DNA of 64,000 nt from Glaciecola flavus (GCF_042646125.1 NZ_JBHRSW010000014.1:62001-126000), one strand, 5' to 3'. Positions 16,080 through 25,117 are shown, numbered from the stretch's first letter. The notes: a model not told the origin generated them from the sequence alone. Made by a program: numbers and translations.

Positions 16080-16817
16080 ATGTTTGATTTAACTGGAAAA
16101 GTGGCACTAGTCACAGGCGCGAGCCGTGGTATTGGTAGAGCAGTTGCAGAGCAGTTGCTTTCAATGGGAGCGACCGTACTGGGTACGGCAACATCAGAAA
16201 GTGGTGCGGCTGCAATTAGTGAATATCTTGGCGAAAACGGTAAAGGTTTTGTACTCAATGTTACGAGTGATGAATCAATTAGCGAATTGTTGAGCCAAAT
16301 CACAGAATCCTACGGTAATCCTGATATCCTTATCAACAACGCTGGTATTACCCGTGACAATCTTTTGATGCGTATGAAAGACGATGAGTGGAATGACATT
16401 TTGCAGACAAATCTGACTTCTGTCTTTAAATTGTCTAAAGCGGTATTACGTGGCATGATGAAGAAAAAACATGGTCGCATTGTCAATATTGGTTCAGTGG
16501 TCGGCTCTACCGGAAATGCAGGGCAGGCGAACTACGCAGCTGCAAAAGCTGCGGTTATTGGTTTTAGTAAATCCATGGCAAGAGAAATTGCATCGCGAGG
16601 AATTACGGTCAACGTGGTGGCACCTGGTTTTATCGACACTGATATGACCAAGGCACTTACTGATGATCAAAAAGCCGCTATTTTTCAGGATATCCCAGCT
16701 AATCGTCTAGGTGATCCAAAAGAGATTGCGGCGACGGTTGGCTTTTTGGCGTCCGATGCCGCTGCTTACATCACTGGTGAAACCATTCATGTGAATGGTG
16801 GCATGTTTATGAGTTAA
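16080..16817 (+). CDS. fabG: 3-oxoacyl-ACP reductase FabG
   Basis: A protein of 245 residues of the short-chain dehydrogenase family. It reduces 3-oxoacyl-ACP with NADPH. It has the nucleotide motif TGASRGIG (12-19), NNAG (86-89), and the catalytic Ser139, Tyr152 and Lys156. Its place between fabD and acpP separates it from the many other SDR enzymes. Confidence 0.98.
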   Translation: MFDLTGKVALVTGASRGIGRAVAEQLLSMGATVLGTATSESGAAAISEYLGENGKGFVLNVTSDESISELLSQITESYGNPDILINNAGITRDNLLMRMKDDEWNDILQTNLTSVFKLSKAVLRGMMKKKHGRIVNIGSVVGSTGNAGQANYAAAKAAVIGFSKSMAREIASRGITVNVVAPGFIDTDMTKALTDDQKAAIFQDIPANRLGDPKEIAATVGFLASDAAAYITGETIHVNGGMFMS

Positions 16818-16996
16818 AATTATGTTACAAGTGTATATTTGATGAAAAATGTACATTTTGTTGCATTAATCGGCAATTAATCGAATTTTGTGGTTTGACC
16901 ACGGTCTAAATTAAGCGTTAGACTTGCAAGGCTGGCGTTTCGGCAATACACTACGCCGGATAATCTAAAACAAGGTATGTAAGGAAACCTGTAATT

Positions 16997-17236
16997 ATGA
17001 GTAACATCGAAGAACGCGTTAAAAAAATTATTGTTGAACAGTTAGGCGTTAAAGAAGACGAAGTCAAAGCTGAAGCCTCGTTCGTTGATGATTTAGGTGC
17101 TGATTCTTTGGACACAGTTGAGCTAGTAATGGCTTTGGAAGAGGAATTCGATACTGAAATTCCTGACGAAGAAGCAGAGAAGATTACTACTGTTCAGTCA
17201 GCCATCGACTACATCAACGCTAACAAAGACGCGTAA
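16997..17236 (+). CDS. acpP: acyl carrier protein AcpP
   Basis: An acidic protein of 79 residues with Ser37 in DLGADSLDTVE, the site of phosphopantetheine attachment. It carries acyl chains for the surrounding enzymes. The 179-base gap before it is AT-rich and holds TTGACC near 16898, a possible -35 of its own promoter, together with a TAAGGAAACC ribosome site. A strong terminator follows, which fits the high output acpP needs compared with its neighbours. Confidence 0.98.
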   Translation: MSNIEERVKKIIVEQLGVKEDEVKAEASFVDDLGADSLDTVELVMALEEEFDTEIPDEEAEKITTVQSAIDYINANKDA

Positions 17237-17252
17237 TCAATATTACTAGAAG

Positions 17253-17277
17253 ACGGCTCTATACGAGCCGTTTTTTT
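17253..17277 (+). terminator. terminator between acpP and fabF
   Basis: A 7-bp stem ACGGCTC/GAGCCGT with loop TATAC is followed by seven T. It should end most acpP transcripts and leave fabF to read-through or its own promoter. Confidence 0.88.
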
Positions 17278-17311
17278 GTTTACATAATGGATTTTTTTAC
17301 TGGAGGCTTAA

Positions 17312-18550
17312 GTGGCTAAACGTCGCGTTGTGGTAACAGGTCTCGGAATGTTGTCACCACTAGGTAACACTGTAGATACTACTTGGCAACGAATTCTGAA
17401 AGGTGAGAGTGGCATTGACGCCATCACACAATTTGAATCTGAAAATTTCAATACTAGGTTTGCAGGAGAAGTAAAAGACTTTGATGTCGAAAAATACATC
17501 TCCAAAAAAGAAACCAAAAAAATGGATAGATTTATCCAACTTGGTATAGCAGCAGGCATTCAAGCATTAGATGATTCTGGTCTAGAAATAACTGAACAAA
17601 ATGCAAAGCGTGTCGGTGTGACAATTGGCTCTGGCATTGGCGGTTTGCCCTTGATTGAAGAAAATCATACAAAGCTAATGAATAGTGGGCCAAAACGCGT
17701 TTCTCCATTTTTTGTACCATCAACTATTACCAATATGATTTCTGGTTTCCTCTCCATAATGAGGGGCTTGAAAGGGCCTAATTTGAACGTTGTCACAGCT
17801 TGTACTACCGGCGTGCACAATATTGGTATTGCTGCTAGAACGATAGCTTATGGCGATGCTGATGCCATGCTAGCTGGCGGCTCTGAGTCAAGTATAACGC
17901 CTTTAGCGATTGCAGGTTTTGGCTCTGCTCGTGCGTTATCGACAAATAACGCTTCACCCCAACAAGCCAGTAGACCATGGGATAAAGACCGTGACGGGTT
18001 TGTCATGGGAGAGGGCGCAGGTGTAGTCATGCTGGAAGAGTATGAATCGGCCAAGGCGCGAGGAGCAAAAATTTATGCTGAGCTTGTAGGCTTTGGTATG
18101 AGTGGCGATGCTTATCATATGACGTCTCCGCCTGAGAACGGGGAAGGCGCAGCAGATGCAATGGCGAATGCTTTAAATGACGCAGCGCTTGACCAAGATA
18201 AAGTGGTGTATATTAATGCTCACGGCACCTCTACACCTGCTGGTGATAAAGCAGAGGTAAGTGCGGTTAAGTCTGTGTTTGGTGAGCACGCATACAAGCT
18301 CAAAGTTAGCTCAACTAAATCTATGATTGGGCATCTGTTGGGTGCTGCAGGTTCTGTAGAAGCCATATTCACTATTTTGGCACTGCGTGACCAAATGGCG
18401 CCACCGACGATCAATTTAGATAATCCTAGTGAAGACTGCGATTTAGATTTTGTTGCAAACAAGGCGGCCGCTATTGACGGGGATTACGCACTTTGTAATT
18501 CTTTTGGTTTTGGCGGAACCAACGGCTCACTACTGTTTAAACGTCCATAA
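17312..18550 (+). CDS. fabF: beta-ketoacyl-ACP synthase II FabF
   Basis: A protein of 412 residues. FabF elongates acyl-ACP chains and controls membrane unsaturation with temperature. Cys164 in VTACTTG, His304 in NAHGTSTPAGD, Lys336 and His341 in KSMIGHLLGAAG are the catalytic residues. The start is GTG at 17312 with TGGAGGC upstream. It follows the acpP terminator by about 35 bases. Confidence 0.97.
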   Translation: MAKRRVVVTGLGMLSPLGNTVDTTWQRILKGESGIDAITQFESENFNTRFAGEVKDFDVEKYISKKETKKMDRFIQLGIAAGIQALDDSGLEITEQNAKRVGVTIGSGIGGLPLIEENHTKLMNSGPKRVSPFFVPSTITNMISGFLSIMRGLKGPNLNVVTACTTGVHNIGIAARTIAYGDADAMLAGGSESSITPLAIAGFGSARALSTNNASPQQASRPWDKDRDGFVMGEGAGVVMLEEYESAKARGAKIYAELVGFGMSGDAYHMTSPPENGEGAADAMANALNDAALDQDKVVYINAHGTSTPAGDKAEVSAVKSVFGEHAYKLKVSSTKSMIGHLLGAAGSVEAIFTILALRDQMAPPTINLDNPSEDCDLDFVANKAAAIDGDYALCNSFGFGGTNGSLLFKRP

Positions 18551-18582
18551 ACATTAGGGGTTACCTGTAGAGCGTATTGTCC

Positions 18583-19440
18583 ATGGTAAATGCGAATATA
18601 CAAGTCAACCCCAAACATATCGACAGTCGTGACCGAAGCTTCGCATACGGTGACGGCTGTTTTACAACGATGTTCGCTTGTGAGCAGCGTGTATTTCTTT
18701 TAGACCAGCACATCCAACGTTTACAAGCGGATGCTCGAAAACTATTTATTCACTTTGACAATTGGCATGATGTAAGTGAACAAATTAAGCAAATTGCATT
18801 AGGCTTACATTTTCCGCATGTTGTGAAAGTTGTAGTGAGTAGAGGAATTGGAGGAAGAGGATACTCTCCGGAAACTTGCGAACAAGCTGAAGTTTATATA
18901 TTTACGTTTGCTAGTTCTGCGCAAAACCTACAAATAGATAAACCTGCTCAAAGACTCGCGTTCGCGAATGTAAGAATGTCATCGCAGCCGGCTCTCAGTG
19001 GCATCAAGCATAATAACCGCCTAGAACAGGTGATAGCAAAGCAGGAATGTGTTCAACGAAAGTTAAACGGTGAGCATATTGATGATCTGCTACTGTTAAA
19101 CAATGACGGTTATCTAATAGAAGCGACGTCAGCAAACGTATTTTATGAGCTTGAGGGGGAGTGGTATACACCAGATTTGACCTCTCAAGGGGTGGACGGT
19201 GTTATGCGTAAACACATACTTTCTGTCATGTATGATGCCGGCATACCTTGTCATGTTGCATTGCATAAGCCTGATGAGCTACGACAAATAAGGTCAGCAT
19301 TTATATGCAACGCGGTGCAAATTATTCAGGTGGTTTCACATATAGAACTGCAGTCTCAAGTTATTGAGCTGTGCAAAAAAAGCACACAAAAGGTGTTTGC
19401 CCTCACATTGGACAGTCTGTGTCGTGTCGATTTGGATTAA
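18583..19440 (+). CDS. pabC: aminodeoxychorismate lyase PabC
   Basis: A protein of about 285 residues of PLP fold type IV. PabC releases pyruvate from aminodeoxychorismate to give p-aminobenzoate for folate. It has DRSFAYGDGCFTT near residue 19, the PLP lysine in SGIKHNNRLEQV, and EATSANVFYE typical of the lyase/branched-chain aminotransferase fold. A TTG six bases upstream is an equal start on frame grounds; the ATG is preferred. Its end overlaps the likely mltG start, as in E. coli where pabC-mltG-tmk-holB-tatD (ycfH) are adjacent. Confidence 0.93.
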   Translation: MVNANIQVNPKHIDSRDRSFAYGDGCFTTMFACEQRVFLLDQHIQRLQADARKLFIHFDNWHDVSEQIKQIALGLHFPHVVKVVVSRGIGGRGYSPETCEQAEVYIFTFASSAQNLQIDKPAQRLAFANVRMSSQPALSGIKHNNRLEQVIAKQECVQRKLNGEHIDDLLLLNNDGYLIEATSANVFYELEGEWYTPDLTSQGVDGVMRKHILSVMYDAGIPCHVALHKPDELRQIRSAFICNAVQIIQVVSHIELQSQVIELCKKSTQKVFALTLDSLCRVDLD

Positions 19441-20470
19441 ACGTTTTCTTATTCTAACATTCATCCTTGCATGTGCTGCGTTTGCATCCGCATTTTATGT
19501 GCTTAATCAAGCCAACAAACAGATGCATTATGTTGCTAATCAAGACGTGTACCTTTTACACGTCGAGCGTGGCGACAATGCGCTTGGCTTATTCAACGAC
19601 TTGAATGAAACTTTTGAGCTTGGTGCAAACCCATTGTTATTTAAAGTTTGGTTGCGCTTAAATAGTGAAAAAGCAGTCATTAAGAAAGGTGTCTACGAGA
19701 TACCTAAGTCTTCGCGTTTAGTTGATGTTTTTGAGCGAGTATCATCAGGGAATACCAAGCAGTTCAGTATTACCTTGATTGAAGGGCAAACCATCAAACA
19801 ATGGTATCAACAGATTAAGCGCCTTGACTCCTTACAGCAAGATTTACCCAACATCCAAGCGTTATACGACACTTTGATAGGTGCCGAAGGGCAGCAGAAT
19901 ACCGCGTTTTGCGAAAATAAGCATGCCAGTATCGAGGGCTGTTTGTTACCTGATACCTATTACTATTCATACAAGGATAGTGCTCTGAGTATTCTTCATA
20001 GAGCATTTAGAGCCATGTCAATATACATTGAAGATAGTTGGCAGCAGCGCTTCCAAGACCTGCCAATCCCGTCTATGTACGAGGCTTTAATACTCGCGTC
20101 TATCGTTGAAAAAGAAACGGGTTTAGCAAGTGAGCGAGATCTAATTGCAGGTGTGTTTGTGAATCGCTTGCTGCAAAATATGCGTTTGCAAACGGATCCC
20201 ACCGTTATATATGGTATTGGCGATGAATTTGACGGTAATATCACACGAAAGCATTTACGTGCTATGACGCCCTACAACACATACCGAATTAAAGGCTTAC
20301 CGATTACACCCATTGCTATGTCATCTAGAGATTCTATAATGGCAGCCTTGCGGCCCGCTTCTACAGAATACTTGTACTTTGTATCGAAGGGAGATGGCAG
20401 TCATCAATTTTCTGAAACCTTAGATGAACACAATGCTGCAGTCAGGCGTTATCAGCTAAATAAAAAATAA
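19424..20470 (+). CDS. mltG: endolytic peptidoglycan transglycosylase MltG (YceG)
   Basis: A protein of 348 residues from the GTG at 19424. One N-terminal transmembrane helix (about 8-27) anchors it, followed by a LysM-like region and the YceG catalytic domain. The catalytic Glu229 lies in LASIVEKETG, as in E. coli MltG. It cuts nascent glycan strands in the periplasm and sets their length. The GTG gives a short basic lead SIWIKRF before the helix and overlaps pabC by 17 bases; the frame is open further upstream but that part has no conserved features. Confidence 0.94.
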   Translation: MSIWIKRFLILTFILACAAFASAFYVLNQANKQMHYVANQDVYLLHVERGDNALGLFNDLNETFELGANPLLFKVWLRLNSEKAVIKKGVYEIPKSSRLVDVFERVSSGNTKQFSITLIEGQTIKQWYQQIKRLDSLQQDLPNIQALYDTLIGAEGQQNTAFCENKHASIEGCLLPDTYYYSYKDSALSILHRAFRAMSIYIEDSWQQRFQDLPIPSMYEALILASIVEKETGLASERDLIAGVFVNRLLQNMRLQTDPTVIYGIGDEFDGNITRKHLRAMTPYNTYRIKGLPITPIAMSSRDSIMAALRPASTEYLYFVSKGDGSHQFSETLDEHNAAVRRYQLNKK

Positions 20471-20603
20471 GTTTATATTCATCTAAGGTGTGCATATTAA
20501 AAGCAAGACTTAAAAGGCAGCGATGCGTTTGCGTGAAATTGTTGGCTTGCTCATACAAAAGAATATAATCATTTATAATTGCATAATAAGTAAAAGGTAG
20601 TTG

Positions 20604-21224
20604 ATGCTAGGAAAGTTCATTGTTATCGAAGGTTTAGAAGGCGCGGGTAAAAGTAGCGTTATTTCAGCAATAGTTGATTTCTTGCGTGCTAAAGGCCTTG
20701 AAGTGATGACCACTCGTGAACCAGGTGGTACGCCTATGGCAGAAGCCATTCGTGATTGTGTTAAGCATACTTGGGATGAAACAGTCACCGAGCAAACTGA
20801 ACTGTTATTGATGTATGCATCGAGAAGCCAACTGGTCACCAATAAGATACTGCCGGCATTGTCTAATGGCACCTGGGTAGTGGGCGATCGGCATGATTTA
20901 TCTACTGTGGCTTATCAAGGCGGGGGGCGAGGTGTGGCGTTGTCTTCGCTCAGTCAGCTAAAACAGATCACTTTGGGAGAGTTTTCTCCCGATTTTACAG
21001 TGTACTTGGACGTATCGCCTGCGACAGGTTTAGCGCGCGCGCGTGGGCGCGGCGAATTGGATCGTATTGAGTTAGCGGGTGCGGCTTTTTTTGAACGTGT
21101 CAGGAATATGTATGTGTCGCAAATAAAGGGTATGCCGAATGCCTGCACAATAGATGCCGAACAGACTATGGAAAAAGTACACGCCGATGCTTTGTCAGCC
21201 TTAGATGACTGGTTAAGTGAATAA
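20604..21224 (+). CDS. tmk: thymidylate kinase
   Basis: A protein of 206 residues that phosphorylates dTMP to dTDP. The P-loop EGLEGAGKSS begins at residue 9, followed by TTREPGGTP, the DRH motif in VVGDRHDLSTVAYQGGG, and a lid with RARGRGELDR. The ATG at 20604 has AAAAGG upstream; a TTG one codon before is unnecessary. The 130-base gap after mltG is AT-rich with TATAAT-like boxes, so tmk may have its own promoter. It overlaps holB. Confidence 0.97.
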   Translation: MLGKFIVIEGLEGAGKSSVISAIVDFLRAKGLEVMTTREPGGTPMAEAIRDCVKHTWDETVTEQTELLLMYASRSQLVTNKILPALSNGTWVVGDRHDLSTVAYQGGGRGVALSSLSQLKQITLGEFSPDFTVYLDVSPATGLARARGRGELDRIELAGAAFFERVRNMYVSQIKGMPNACTIDAEQTMEKVHADALSALDDWLSE

Positions 21225-22167
21225 TATGTACCCTTGGTTAACACACTCTTTAGCAAATTTTATTGCCTTATTGGATAAAGCACGTTTACACCATGCAAAT
21301 CTGCTATACAGCCAAAAAGGATCGGGTAGCGAAGTATTGAGCCATGCGCTAGCAAAATCGATACTTTGTTTAGATTCGCAGCAACGTACCAGTAAACAAG
21401 GCGCATGCGGAGAGTGCAAAAGTTGCTTATTGGTTGAAGCAGAATCTCACCCAGACCTACATCTTATTACGAGGGATAAGACGCAAATTAGTGTCGATTC
21501 AATTCGATCTGCGATTGAAAAAGTGAGTAAAACTGCACAACTCGGTGGGAATAAAGTCATACTCATAAATAACATTGAGTCAATGTCAGCAGCCGCAAGT
21601 AATGCCTTTTTAAAAACCTTGGAGGAACCGACGGATGATACTTACATGGTTCTGTCTAGTTGTGAGGTCAACCACATATTACCGACTATACTAAGCCGCT
21701 GTGAAAAGCATAAGCTTAACATGCCAACTTATGAACAAAGTGCAGCCTTCTTATTGGCGCAAAACGTGGAGGTTCCTGAAGAATCTACGCTAAGAGCGCA
21801 TGGCGGTTCACCGCTACTATATCTTAGCACCTTAGAAGAAGGGGGCTTAAGGTTTGATACCTTTAAAAATGATTGGCAAAGTTTTGTTTCACCCCTTAGT
21901 CAAGTGTCAATCAGTGCTTTTGAGTTAAGCGAAAAATATAAAGAAAAAGCGGCAGACGTGCTTGATTGGCTATATGCGATCATTACTGAAGAAATGAATA
22001 AGCAGTTCGATAATTCGCAAGTTGACATCATCGCTATTTCAGATTGGCAACAATGCCAGCTAGCAGAAGCCAAGAGAAAGGTACAACAAGTTGGTGTAAA
22101 CAACAGTGTTGTGTTGGGGCAGTTATTTTCAAGTTATAAACAACTTAATAGTAAAGTGGAGCAGTAA
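21217..22167 (+). CDS. holB: DNA polymerase III subunit delta prime
   Basis: A protein of 316 residues. HolB is the clamp-loader stator subunit. Its zinc-binding Cys residues are 51, 64, 67 and 70, the P-loop is degenerate (SQKGSGSE) as expected for delta prime, and ILSRCEKH carries the SRC motif that supplies the arginine finger. The GTG at 21217 overlaps the tmk stop; an ATG three codons later is possible. tatD starts directly after the stop with no gap. Confidence 0.94.
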   Translation: MNNMYPWLTHSLANFIALLDKARLHHANLLYSQKGSGSEVLSHALAKSILCLDSQQRTSKQGACGECKSCLLVEAESHPDLHLITRDKTQISVDSIRSAIEKVSKTAQLGGNKVILINNIESMSAAASNAFLKTLEEPTDDTYMVLSSCEVNHILPTILSRCEKHKLNMPTYEQSAAFLLAQNVEVPEESTLRAHGGSPLLYLSTLEEGGLRFDTFKNDWQSFVSPLSQVSISAFELSEKYKEKAADVLDWLYAIITEEMNKQFDNSQVDIIAISDWQQCQLAEAKRKVQQVGVNNSVVLGQLFSSYKQLNSKVEQ

Positions 22168-22941
22168 GTGTTTGTAGATTCGCATTGCCATTTAGATAGA
22201 ATCAATTCATCACCCGAAGCTTTGGAAAGCATTGTTAAGGCAGCGACAGATGCGAAGGTTGAGCACATGTTATGTGTGGCAGTTTCGGTGAAAGAGTTTG
22301 CGGCGATGCACAAAGCCGTTGCTAAGTTTGATAATGTGTCTATGTCATGTGGGGTTCACCCATTACACCAAGAAGACGCATGTGATTATGATACCTTGCT
22401 CGAATACGCCAAGCGCGACGATGTAGTTGCGGTGGGGGAAACTGGCCTAGATTATCACTACAGTGAAGAAACTAAAGACACGCAGCGCCAATCATTTATT
22501 GATCACATTAAGGTGGCAAACACCGTAAAAAAGCCTTTGATTATTCATACTCGCGCCGCGCAAGCAGACACCTTAGCGATACTGAAAGAGTATTACGAAC
22601 ATGATACGGGTGCTGTATTGCATTGTTTTACTGAGTCTTTAGAGATGGCGCAAGCGGCAATGGAAATGGGTATTTATATTTCGATATCTGGCATTGTCAC
22701 CTTTAAATCCGCAAGCGAGTTGCAAGAAACGGTAAAACAGCTTCCTTTGGATAAATTGCTCATTGAAACAGATTCCCCTTGGTTAGCACCAACCCCGCAT
22801 CGGGGTAAAACAAATGAGCCGAAATATGTTGTAAGGGTAGCTGAGTTTATCGCTGATTTAAGAGGGGACACTGTTGCAGAGCTGGCACATGCGAGTAAGT
22901 GCAATTTTTATCGTTTGTTTAGCATGGTTAAACCAAAATAA
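22168..22941 (+). CDS. tatD: TatD family metal-dependent hydrolase
   Basis: A protein of 257 residues of the TatD DNase family, equivalent to E. coli YcfH by position after holB. Metal ligands begin with DSHCHLD (residues 3-9); AVGETGLDYHY near 90, IIHTRAAQ near 126, LHCFTES near 152 and ETDSPWLAP near 203 are all present. Relatives act as 3'-5' DNases or D-aminoacyl-tRNA deacylase-like enzymes. The start is GTG directly after the holB stop. It is convergent with the SulA-like gene. Confidence 0.93.
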   Translation: MFVDSHCHLDRINSSPEALESIVKAATDAKVEHMLCVAVSVKEFAAMHKAVAKFDNVSMSCGVHPLHQEDACDYDTLLEYAKRDDVVAVGETGLDYHYSEETKDTQRQSFIDHIKVANTVKKPLIIHTRAAQADTLAILKEYYEHDTGAVLHCFTESLEMAQAAMEMGIYISISGIVTFKSASELQETVKQLPLDKLLIETDSPWLAPTPHRGKTNEPKYVVRVAEFIADLRGDTVAELAHASKCNFYRLFSMVKPK

Positions 22942-22984
22942 GCTTTCAACATGAAAAGCATTTATCGTGATGGCATAGTGAAAG

Positions 22985-23335
22985 CTATGCCATTTCCATA
23001 CTAAATTGCTCAGCCAATCGAGCATGAATTAGCTCGGTTCTACTATGTCGCTGTAATTTTCCTAGATACTCTGCTTGTGCTTGGGAGAGGTCACAATCAA
23101 AGAATATTTTTTCACACGTCCCCGCTTTTAATAAAGCACAGATAAGCGAATATTGGCTAAAACGCCTTTTTTTTATAGATATCACATATGGGTGTTTAAC
23201 TGCGAGATTGAGCCTATCCGCTAAATTACACCACCATCCTGTTTTACTTGCCTGTTTAAATGCATGTCGAGATAACTGAATCACATTGTTTTTTTCTACT
23301 ACTTGATTTGTATTTGAAAAGTTGGTCGATTCCAT
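22985..23335 (-). CDS. sulA: SulA-like SOS cell-division inhibitor
   Basis: A protein of 116 residues. SulA binds FtsZ and blocks division after DNA damage. The central block from residue about 48 (HPYVISIKKRRFSQ, then ALLKAGTCEKIFF and LSQAQAEYLGKL) follows the SulA pattern of a weakly conserved core with Ala-Leu-x-x-Gly-x-Cys. Sequence likeness is modest, but two LexA boxes directly upstream support the call. The ATG at 23335 is chosen because an upstream ATG (23362) and TTG (23404) lie next to or in the LexA boxes. A lexA gene is not adjacent, unlike in many pseudomonads. Divergent from glpR. Moderate confidence. Confidence 0.75.
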   Translation of the reverse strand: MESTNFSNTNQVVEKNNVIQLSRHAFKQASKTGWWCNLADRLNLAVKHPYVISIKKRRFSQYSLICALLKAGTCEKIFFDCDLSQAQAEYLGKLQRHSRTELIHARLAEQFSMEMA

Positions 23336-23363
23336 AATTTTCTCACTTGTGTATTTATACATA

Positions 23364-23400
23364 CTGTTTTCATATACAGTAATACTGTATAAATAAACAT
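23364..23400 (-). promoter_or_regulatory. two LexA (SOS) boxes upstream of sulA
   Basis: CTGT-N8-ACAG at 23364-23379 is a full LexA box with an AT-rich centre. CTGT-N8-ACAT at 23385-23400 is a one-mismatch second box with 5 bases between. They lie 29 bases upstream of the sulA ATG, where repressor would cover the promoter. Confidence 0.82.
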
Positions 23401-23576
23401 GCAAGTGTTTTGTACAAATTTTAATTTATAACTTCAAAGTGTGATTTAGTTGGGCTGTATATGTTTGCTATTCGATCGTTTATTGCAAAGTACTGTTCCG
23501 TCCGATAAGTGTAATAATAAAAAATTAACAAATTAGCCGAGTGTATGAAAATGGTGTACACTTTCGTTTTGTAGTC

Positions 23577-23588
23577 AAACGAACATTT
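23577..23588 (+). promoter_or_regulatory. GlpR-type operator upstream of glpR
   Basis: aaacgaacattt, read on the other strand, contains AATGTTCGTT, which fits the GlpR half-site WATGTTCGWT. It ends ten bases before the glpR ATG. With ttcgttt at 23563-23569 it also forms an inverted pair. Autoregulation is inferred. Confidence 0.55.
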
Positions 23589-23598
23589 TAGAACTTTT

Positions 23599-24357
23599 AT
23601 GCCACAAGAAAAACGACAAGACGAAATACTCGCTTTGGTCAAAGAGCGAAGCTTTGTTTCAATAGATGACCTTGTCGCCCACTTTAATGTGACGCCTCAA
23701 ACCATTAGGCGCGATTTAAATCAATTAGCAAATGATAACAAGCTACGGCGTCATCATGGTGGTGCCGGCACAGTTTCGAGCGTAACTAATACTGAGTATA
23801 CCAAGAGAAAAATAATGGACGCCGCTGCAAAAGAAAAAATTGCAGCGCGTATTGCTAGCTTGATACCAGATGGTTCGTCTTTATTTATAAATATTGGCAC
23901 AACAACTGAAACCGTCGCCAGAGCATTACTCAATCACAAGAATTTGCGTGTAGTCACCAACAATCTTCATGTTGCCTCTATTCTAGCGATCAAAGACGAT
24001 TTTACCGTATTAATTGCCGCTGGCGAGGTGAGGCATCGAGATGGTGGAATTATTGGTGAAGCGACAGAAGATTTTATTAATCAGTTTAAAATGGATTTTG
24101 GCATCATCGGTATCAGCGGTATTGATGAAGATGGTTCGTTACTCGATTTTGATTTTCGTGAAGTAAGGGTTGCGCAATCTATTATGCGTAATTCTAGACG
24201 AGTGGTTCTTGGCGCGGATGGCTCCAAATTTGGTCGTTTTGCTATGGTTAAACTTGGCAATATTAGTCAAGCTAACGATTTCGTGACGGATACTCAGCCC
24301 CCCGAAGCAATAAATGAGTTAATGAGGAAAAATGAGGTAAATCTTCATATTGTGTAG
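23599..24357 (+). CDS. glpR: DeoR-family repressor GlpR (glycerol-3-phosphate regulon)
   Basis: A protein of 252 residues. The DeoR helix-turn-helix lies at about 5-57 (FNVTPQTIRRDLNQLA, then RRHHGGAG), and the sugar-phosphate sensor domain follows with INIGTTTETVARALL, VTNNLHVA and GISGIDEDGSLLDFD. These blocks match E. coli GlpR almost residue for residue, so the effector is expected to be glycerol-3-phosphate. GlpR-type operator sequences lie before its own start and in the region after it. The gene that follows is a fragment of GlpD, the classical target. Its stop codon overlaps the start of palindrome D. Confidence 0.93.
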   Translation: MPQEKRQDEILALVKERSFVSIDDLVAHFNVTPQTIRRDLNQLANDNKLRRHHGGAGTVSSVTNTEYTKRKIMDAAAKEKIAARIASLIPDGSSLFINIGTTTETVARALLNHKNLRVVTNNLHVASILAIKDDFTVLIAAGEVRHRDGGIIGEATEDFINQFKMDFGIIGISGIDEDGSLLDFDFREVRVAQSIMRNSRRVVLGADGSKFGRFAMVKLGNISQANDFVTDTQPPEAINELMRKNEVNLHIV

Positions 24358-24420
24358 AGGCTGTTTATATTTGTTTATTTTAGAGCCAACCCAAAAAATA
24401 CACAAAGATAAACAGCCTCT
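24356..24420. repeat. palindromic element family D, full copy
   Basis: Arms agaggctgtttat...ttgt and acaa...ataaacagcctct pair over about 19 bases around a 27-base loop. It begins in the glpR stop codon and could act as terminator. The right arm recurs at 29198-29216 with one mismatch. Confidence 0.7.
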
Positions 24421-24632
24421 GACCTCCCCAGCCTTCATCGTTCATAAACAATCAAGCAAAATCAAACTAATTCTCCAGCATAAAGGCATGTTGTCCTGTC
24501 TAACAGGCCAAAGATAAGACTATTCGCCATTTCGCACCTTTGCATATTTGTTATTCCTTGACTACATTTAGTGTGCAGATATCGATAAGGTCTGATGTTT
24601 CGTGAAAGGAATAAACGGTCTGTAGCTTTTCT

Positions 24633-24702
24633 TTCGAACATTTTTTAATGAAAATGTTCGAAAATGTTCGAAAAACAACTTGAAAGTTCACATTCGAATG
24701 TT
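24633..24702 (+). promoter_or_regulatory. cluster of GlpR-type operator half-sites
   Basis: ttcgaacatt (24633-24642), aaatgttcgaaa (24652-24663), aaatgttcgaaa (24662-24673) and ttcgaatgtt (24693-24702) all fit the E. coli GlpR half-site WATGTTCGWT on one strand or the other. The first two face each other as an operator pair. They end 63 bases before the ATG of the GlpD fragment. The matching repressor is encoded directly upstream. Confidence 0.75.
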
Positions 24703-24764
24703 AATATACAGTTAATTACTTGCTTAAGTACTGGTTAAATAACTTTCGACACAGGGGAATCGAA

Positions 24765-25106
24765 ATGCAATACGAACAGGTAGAAACAATTAAGGTAAAT
24801 AATACCGTTGATAACGCCACTTCTTTGTATGAACAACTCGTTCACGATTATCCGTTCTTGAATAAATCTCTACTAAAACGCTACGCAAGGGATTATGCCA
24901 ATGGTGCCTATAAAATTTTAGCGGGTGTCTACGACATCAACGATATGGGCAGCAATTTTGGTGACGAAATTTATCAAAACGAAATAGACTATTTACTTCA
25001 TGACAACCCAAACATGAGTGTAGATGACTTGATTTGGCGTCAAACTAACGTGGGTGTAAAACTCAACGACTGTCAAAAAGCCAAGCTCTATCATTACTTA
25101 CAATAA
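24765..25106 (+). pseudogene. glpD: C-terminal domain of glycerol-3-phosphate dehydrogenase GlpD without its catalytic core
   Basis: A protein of 113 residues. Residues about 20-113 align with the C-terminal DAO_C cap of aerobic GlpD: DYPFLNKSLLKRYARDYA, then INDMGSNFGDEIYQNEIDYL and DDLIWRQTNVGVKLN correspond in order to the end of E. coli GlpD (DYPFLTESLARHYARTYG and so on). About 390 residues with the FAD and substrate sites are missing. It nevertheless has an ATG, a good ribosome site (GGGGA) and GlpR operators upstream, so it may still be made. The N-terminal 20 residues do not resemble the normal GlpD start. Either an internal deletion left this remnant, or the cap is kept as a small protein. 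A palindrome starts eleven bases after the stop. Confidence 0.78.
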
Positions 25107-25117
25107 CACTTCAACAC

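Noticed and set aside
19364..19423. Upstream extension of mltG into pabC
   Set aside because: The extra 20 residues have no family match and lie inside pabC; the GTG at 19424 gives the usual short basic lead before the membrane helix.
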